Source: Marispirochaeta sp. (lineage in GTDB: Bacteria; Spirochaetota; Spirochaetia; JC444; Marispirochaetaceae). From it: a stretch of 64,000 nucleotides of DNA. Below the pieces are notes generated by a model. The model saw nothing but the letters and a program-made list of their open reading frames with translations, had not been told where the DNA came from and searched no databases. Numbering within the stretch: position 1 is the stretch's first letter; each line of letters opens with the position of its first letter. The stretch is taken from the NCBI RefSeq assembly GCF_963668165.1, contig NZ_OY764209.1, positions 1,488,001 to 1,552,000 of the forward strand, read 5' to 3'. Of this stretch, positions 60,525-64,000 are shown in pieces. The position numbers and the translations under genes were made by a program.

Positions 60525-61543
60525 GCAGTATTTTCTCCGTGCGCCGGCCTTACCGGCAGGGTAAAGCGAAAGACCGAGCCTTTCCCGACTTCGCTCTCAA
60601 CGCTCAGTATTCCCTCGTGCCCCTGGATAATACGGTCGGATATCGCCAGGCCGAGGCCGGTACTTTTTTCTCCGGCGGTGGAGGTTACATTGACCCGGGA
60701 GTAGGGGGTGAATAGTTTCGGCAACTCTTCGGCGGTAATACCCTGTCCCTGGTCGCAGACACTGACCTCAGCGTAATCCCCGGCCCGCAGGATCCGGACG
60801 TTTATAGCGGTTCCGGGGTAAGAGAATTTGATCGCGTTGGAAATTGGATTATCAGCCACCTGTCTGATTTTTATACCGTTGATTTTCAGCGGGATTGAAT
60901 CATTTTCCGTTTTAACCGAGAGGCTAATCTCCTTCTGCTCAGCGATTTGCCTGTTTATGCTGAAACTGTCCCGGATTATCTGTACAAGGTCCGCGTCCCG
61001 GATGTTGAGCTGCAGGGTACCGGATTCGATGGTCGCAAGATCAAGCATGTCGTTTACCAGGTGGACCATGTACTCGGAGCTTTCCCTTATGGTTGAAGAT
61101 GTAGGGATAAAGACGGCTCATTACCAGCTGTGTTGCCCCGGTGCAGTAGTGCTCCAGCCCTTCGGTGATATAGTCCAGGGCAGTAGCAGTGCCTGCGGCA
61201 GTACTATGCTTCTTCAGGCCCTCCCGCATTGAATCAAGGGCGGCGGTAAAGGAGTTCTGTGGCACCTGCAGACAGACAAAAAGGGTCTTTACCCACTGCA
61301 GGTAGCTAAAAAAATGGATGCTGATTCAGCGTCTACTGCGTCGGCCAGATACCTGAGATGATACCGGATGTCCTGGGTGCACTTCTGTTTGCCTTTCTCA
61401 TCAAAGACCTTTTTATAGTGCGGGTGGTCCTGCCATAAAAGTCGGATAATCTGGTCCGAAAGAAACATCTCATGTTTATCGATATAACCGCGAAAGCTCT
61501 GTGCGGGTAAAGCTTCATTCATACACTGAAATTGTAAGCTCAC
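60509..61543 (-). pseudogene. Sensor histidine kinase, decayed
   Basis: Three pieces. The N-terminal helical sensor (61543-61289) contains FLSDQIIRLLWQDHPHYKKV and QDIRYHLRYLADAVDAES, which resembles the helical domain beside B12-binding domains. A frameshift in a T7 run (~61310) leads to SYLQWVKTLFVCLQVPQNSF and the rest of that domain. The third piece is the kinase (60509-61069): EYMVHLVNDMLDLATIESG, then HATPase_c with NPISNAIKFSYPG, CDQGQGI, and GLGLAISDRIIQGHEG. The phosphorylated-His segment between pieces two and three is missing, so no autokinase is possible. Confidence 0.75.
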
Positions 61544-61650
61544 AATAATGAGTATCCAAGTTTATCTAAGAAAATCATAAAGAAAGCATAGCCGGCATAC
61601 ATGATACCGATTACGACGGACAACCTGATTGTTATGACGCAGTCATCTTT

Positions 61651-62085
61651 GTGGAGAGTTTACGCGCCCTTGATTATGATATTCCAAAAACCTCAATTCA
61701 TGGCCTGTACCATAACTACTTTACCGACGCCGGTTATGAGATCAACGAAGAAGTTCCGGATGATAAGCTATATTTTACCTTCACCCTCCCCAGTCCTGTT
61801 TCGGACGAGGACCTTAAAAACGGAGACTTTTCGGGTCTCGCGTATGCGGATCTGATCTTTATCGACTACGACAATGATTATATCTGGGAGAACGCGCTGG
61901 TTTATCTTGGTGCGCATGGAGGATTTAACCATACGGCTGTAATTGCTTCTGATTACTTCGATACGACTTTGGTTGTCGACCTGGAAAACGACAATGTTGT
62001 AGTCCTGGATATTGCCTATGGGTATTCGGATGTCAGAAAGCCTGCCTTTGAGTCTTTCGCCGATTATTATATTGGACCGGACTGA
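61651..62085 (+). CDS. Hypothetical protein, possibly 5'-truncated
   Basis: 144 codons from GTG 61651, but the same frame is open from 61570 and reads AGIHDTDYDGQPDCYDAVIF directly before it, so coding continues upstream. No convincing start or signal peptide is seen, suggesting loss of the 5' end. Acidic, with LIFIDYDNDYIWENALVYLG and GFNHTAVIASDYFDTTLVVD. No family recognised. It lies between two decayed genes. Confidence 0.45.
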   Translation: MESLRALDYDIPKTSIHGLYHNYFTDAGYEINEEVPDDKLYFTFTLPSPVSDEDLKNGDFSGLAYADLIFIDYDNDYIWENALVYLGAHGGFNHTAVIASDYFDTTLVVDLENDNVVVLDIAYGYSDVRKPAFESFADYYIGPD

Positions 62086-62808
62086 CTAACTCCTTTCATT
62101 CTCGTATGCCGATACAACCAGGGCAAAAAACTCATTCTTGCCGGCTACCGAGATTTTACGGAAGATGTTTCCAGGTAAACCTTTACGGTGTTCTCCGAGA
62201 TAAAGAGCTCTTCCGCTATCTGCTGGTTACTCCGACCCCGCAGGATGAGTCCGGTTATCTCCGTCTCCCTTGGGGTGAGCCGGTCAGATCCGGGTAGGGA
62301 TTGGGCCGGGAATGACATGGCATCGGGGTGTTCTTCAAGATTTTTCCCCGGACGAAGACCAGGTATGCCCGTTTATAGGTAAAGGCAATGTCTCCCAGCA
62401 AAGGCCAGAATCATCAGCGAGACGGAAGTATAGATTGGAAGCATGCGGTATCCGTCGACCAACGATGGCCATGGAAACCAGAACAGACAGGGAAACAAGG
62501 TCGCGAAATATAGGCAGTCAGGTAAAAGGCCAGGGCGGCGAGAGTGAACATCCCCGCGGCAAGATTGAGGGTTTCAGTAATGCGTATCAGGATTTTCCAG
62601 GGGAATGAGTTTTTATGAGAATGCCGGTAAAAAGCATTTCTCCGCCGTGAAACGCGATGAGCAACCCCGAATCCAGGCCCCGGGATTCACTATGGATATT
62701 CAGAATCGGTCCATGAAAGGGAAAGGATAAAAGCCAACCGAAAAACAGCGAAAGGGTCAATATGACATATGAGCAGGATTCAGCTCTGTTTACAGACCTC
62801 GGGTTCAT
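62086..62808 (-). pseudogene. LuxR-type regulator with N-terminal membrane domain, decayed
   Basis: ATG 62808 (AGGAAG upstream) opens a multi-helix membrane region (VILTLSLFFGWLLSFPFHGP; LLIAFHGGEMLFTGILI) that changes frame several times. The C-terminal LuxR helix-turn-helix is clear, LTPRETEITGLILRGRSNQQ then IAEELFISENTVKVYL, followed by another shift before IFRKISVAGKNEFFALVV. At least three frameshifts; inactive. Confidence 0.72.
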
Positions 62809-62819
62809 GCTGGAGCTTC

Positions 62820-63371
62820 CTAATCCAGCTTTGGAAAGCGGATACCCTCCGGATCATCGGTAAAACTGCGCTTCATCCAGCCTTCTTCCGCCAGGGAGTG
62901 GGGATTCCCTCCGGTTTGCGCTGCTATACGTTCAAGAGGCAGTTTAACATATAGTCCTTCGCAAGTGGCGGCCACGGTGCCGTCGGGAAGGTAGAGCTCT
63001 CCGGTCCCGCGGAACCGTCTTTTCTCGTTTACGCTGACCCGTCCGCGGGCAGTTAACCGGGTTTCCGTCGGAATTGGCTTGTGGTAGCGGACATTAAGCT
63101 CCACGGTTACCCCCCATGTTCCGGGTTCCAGGCCGGTTATGGAGCGTCCTACCAGTTCATCCAGCAGGGCCCCGGTTACTCCTCCGTGGACCCTTCCAGG
63201 GTAACCATTATGGGTCTCCGGGACAGTGAACAGCGCAGCAGCCTCACCGTTTTCCAGCTCGTAGAATCGGGCTTTTATTCCGGAAGGATTGTTCACTCCG
63301 CAGATAAAGCAGTTGGCGCTTGTTTCCTGGGGGCCTTTTACGGTGATTGTTTCAAACTCTGGAGTTTTCAT
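62820..63371 (-). CDS. PaaI-type hotdog thioesterase
   Basis: 183 aa from MKTPEF. SANCFICGVNNPSGIKARFY, VHGGVTGALLDELVGRSIT with the hotdog helix, and VTVELNVRYHKPIPTETRLT are 4HBT/PaaI family features. It hydrolyses an unknown acyl-CoA in the cytoplasm. In-frame starts exist at 63407 and 63377; no clear ribosome site distinguishes them. It lies ~60 bases downstream of wrbA on the same strand. Confidence 0.8.
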   Translation of the reverse strand: MKTPEFETITVKGPQETSANCFICGVNNPSGIKARFYELENGEAAALFTVPETHNGYPGRVHGGVTGALLDELVGRSITGLEPGTWGVTVELNVRYHKPIPTETRLTARGRVSVNEKRRFRGTGELYLPDGTVAATCEGLYVKLPLERIAAQTGGNPHSLAEEGWMKRSFTDDPEGIRFPKLD

Positions 63372-63430
63372 GGACATAATGAAACACGAAAAAGGGGGCG
63401 GGGGCAATCCCCGCCCCTGGATAAACGGGC

Positions 63431-64000
63431 TTATTTTGCTGAGGACAGTTTGCGAGTAATCTCTGCCAGACGCTTTCCCTGGAACCGTGCTCCGGCCAGA
63501 TCCCTTTCCGAGGGCAGTCGTTCTCCCTGGCCTCCGGCAATAGTGCTGGCTCCGTATGGGCTGCCGCCGACGATCTCATCGACTCCCATCTGTCCCTGGA
63601 AGGAGTAGGGGAGCCCGACTACCAGCATTCCGTGGTGCATCAGGGAGGCCCCGGTGCTTATCAGGGTTGATTCCTGTCCGCCGTGCTGGGTTGCTGAGGA
63701 CGACATGAGGGCAACGGGTTTGTCGATCAGGGTGCCTTTGAGCCATAGCTGTCCCGACTGATCGAGAAAGTTCGCCCACTGGGCACTCATGCGGCCGTAG
63801 CGGGTAGGAATACCGAATATTAAACCATCGGCCTCCGCCAGATCCTCCATGCCGGCTTCGGGAATATCGGCGAACTGTTTCTGTGCCTCGACGGCTCCCA
63901 TGTCCTCAAGGACCTCCAGTGGCAGAGTTTCCGGGATCCTGAGGATTCGGCTCTCCGCACCCGGAACTTCGTTGACGCCTTCCTGAGCAGCTTTTGCCAT
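63431..64000 (-). CDS. wrbA: WrbA-type NAD(P)H:quinone oxidoreductase, cut by the window end
   Basis: 189 residues lacking the first ~15 (FMN phosphate loop), which lie beyond 64000. WrbA marks: ADGLIFGIPTRYGRMSAQWA, SSATQHGGQESTLIS, and GSPYGASTIAGG. WrbA is an FMN-dependent obligate two-electron quinone reductase protecting against quinone redox cycling. A quinone role agrees with the polyketide quinone cluster at 6-11 kb, but the genes are not linked. Confidence 0.92.
   Translation of the reverse strand: MAKAAQEGVNEVPGAESRILRIPETLPLEVLEDMGAVEAQKQFADIPEAGMEDLAEADGLIFGIPTRYGRMSAQWANFLDQSGQLWLKGTLIDKPVALMSSSATQHGGQESTLISTGASLMHHGMLVVGLPYSFQGQMGVDEIVGGSPYGASTIAGGQGERLPSERDLAGARFQGKRLAEITRKLSSAK

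Noticed and set aside
1..64000. CRISPR arrays or cas genes
   Set aside because: No regularly spaced short repeats were seen; all direct repeats found are IS, intron or attC-related.

Overview
The window is about 64 kb of a moderate-GC bacterial chromosome. No rRNA or ribosomal marker is present, so taxonomy is inference. Several features point to a free-living, probably anaerobic or facultative, Spirochaetota-type bacterium: lipoprotein-rich redox genes, TRAP transport, asnA, DUF134/NifX genes and an N-terminally extended Lnt. The chromosome carries a heavy load of mobile elements and decaying genes.

Layout. 1-2.1 kb: asnA split by an IS5/IS427 element, then a YiiD-type thioesterase. 2.2-6.1 kb: a lipoprotein with an FMN-binding (flavinylation) domain fused to a fumarate-reductase-like FAD domain, then NusG-II, Gx-transporter and EcfT-like membrane genes, which look like one extracytoplasmic flavin redox module. 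6.1-11.2 kb: a type III polyketide synthase operon in which the PKS, a methyltransferase and an NDH-2-type NADH dehydrogenase are tightly coupled, flanked by a UbiE-like methyltransferase and an FAD hydroxylase. This gene set suggests a polyketide quinone electron carrier. 11.3-19 kb: EamA exporter, transketolase, NhaC antiporter, aldo/keto reductase and small redox or membrane genes.

19-29.7 kb is a mobile-element zone. It holds an IS110 element and two toxin-antitoxin modules (HigBA and a MazEF type), each with its own promoter and each followed by an integron attC-like site. Two ORF-less group II intron copies start 2-4 bases beyond those sites, and one copy carries an IS1634-type element. 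A DUF4332-like gene follows, then an IS1182 element that is itself split by another IS110 and abuts a truncated SUMF1-like lipoprotein gene.

29.9-39.3 kb: a sugar or sugar-acid catabolic locus with two DHDPS-family aldolases, a URO-D-family protein, D-lyxose isomerase, Gfo/Idh dehydrogenase, TRAP transporter, GntR/FCD regulator and SDR. 39.4-47.5 kb: an NapH-like ferredoxin, then a graveyard of broken genes and transposons (GNAT, Ldh, IS110, IS91 twice, tyrosine recombinase, RelE/ParE), an ankyrin lipoprotein and tRNA-Leu(CAG). 47.7-64 kb: Na+/solute symporter, another IS110, a DUF2059 protein, an Lnt / PLD-VTT / small membrane protein / EEP phosphatase operon, a DUF134-FAD reductase-NifX operon, an MFS transporter, decayed histidine kinase and LuxR genes, a hotdog thioesterase and a WrbA quinone reductase cut by the window end.
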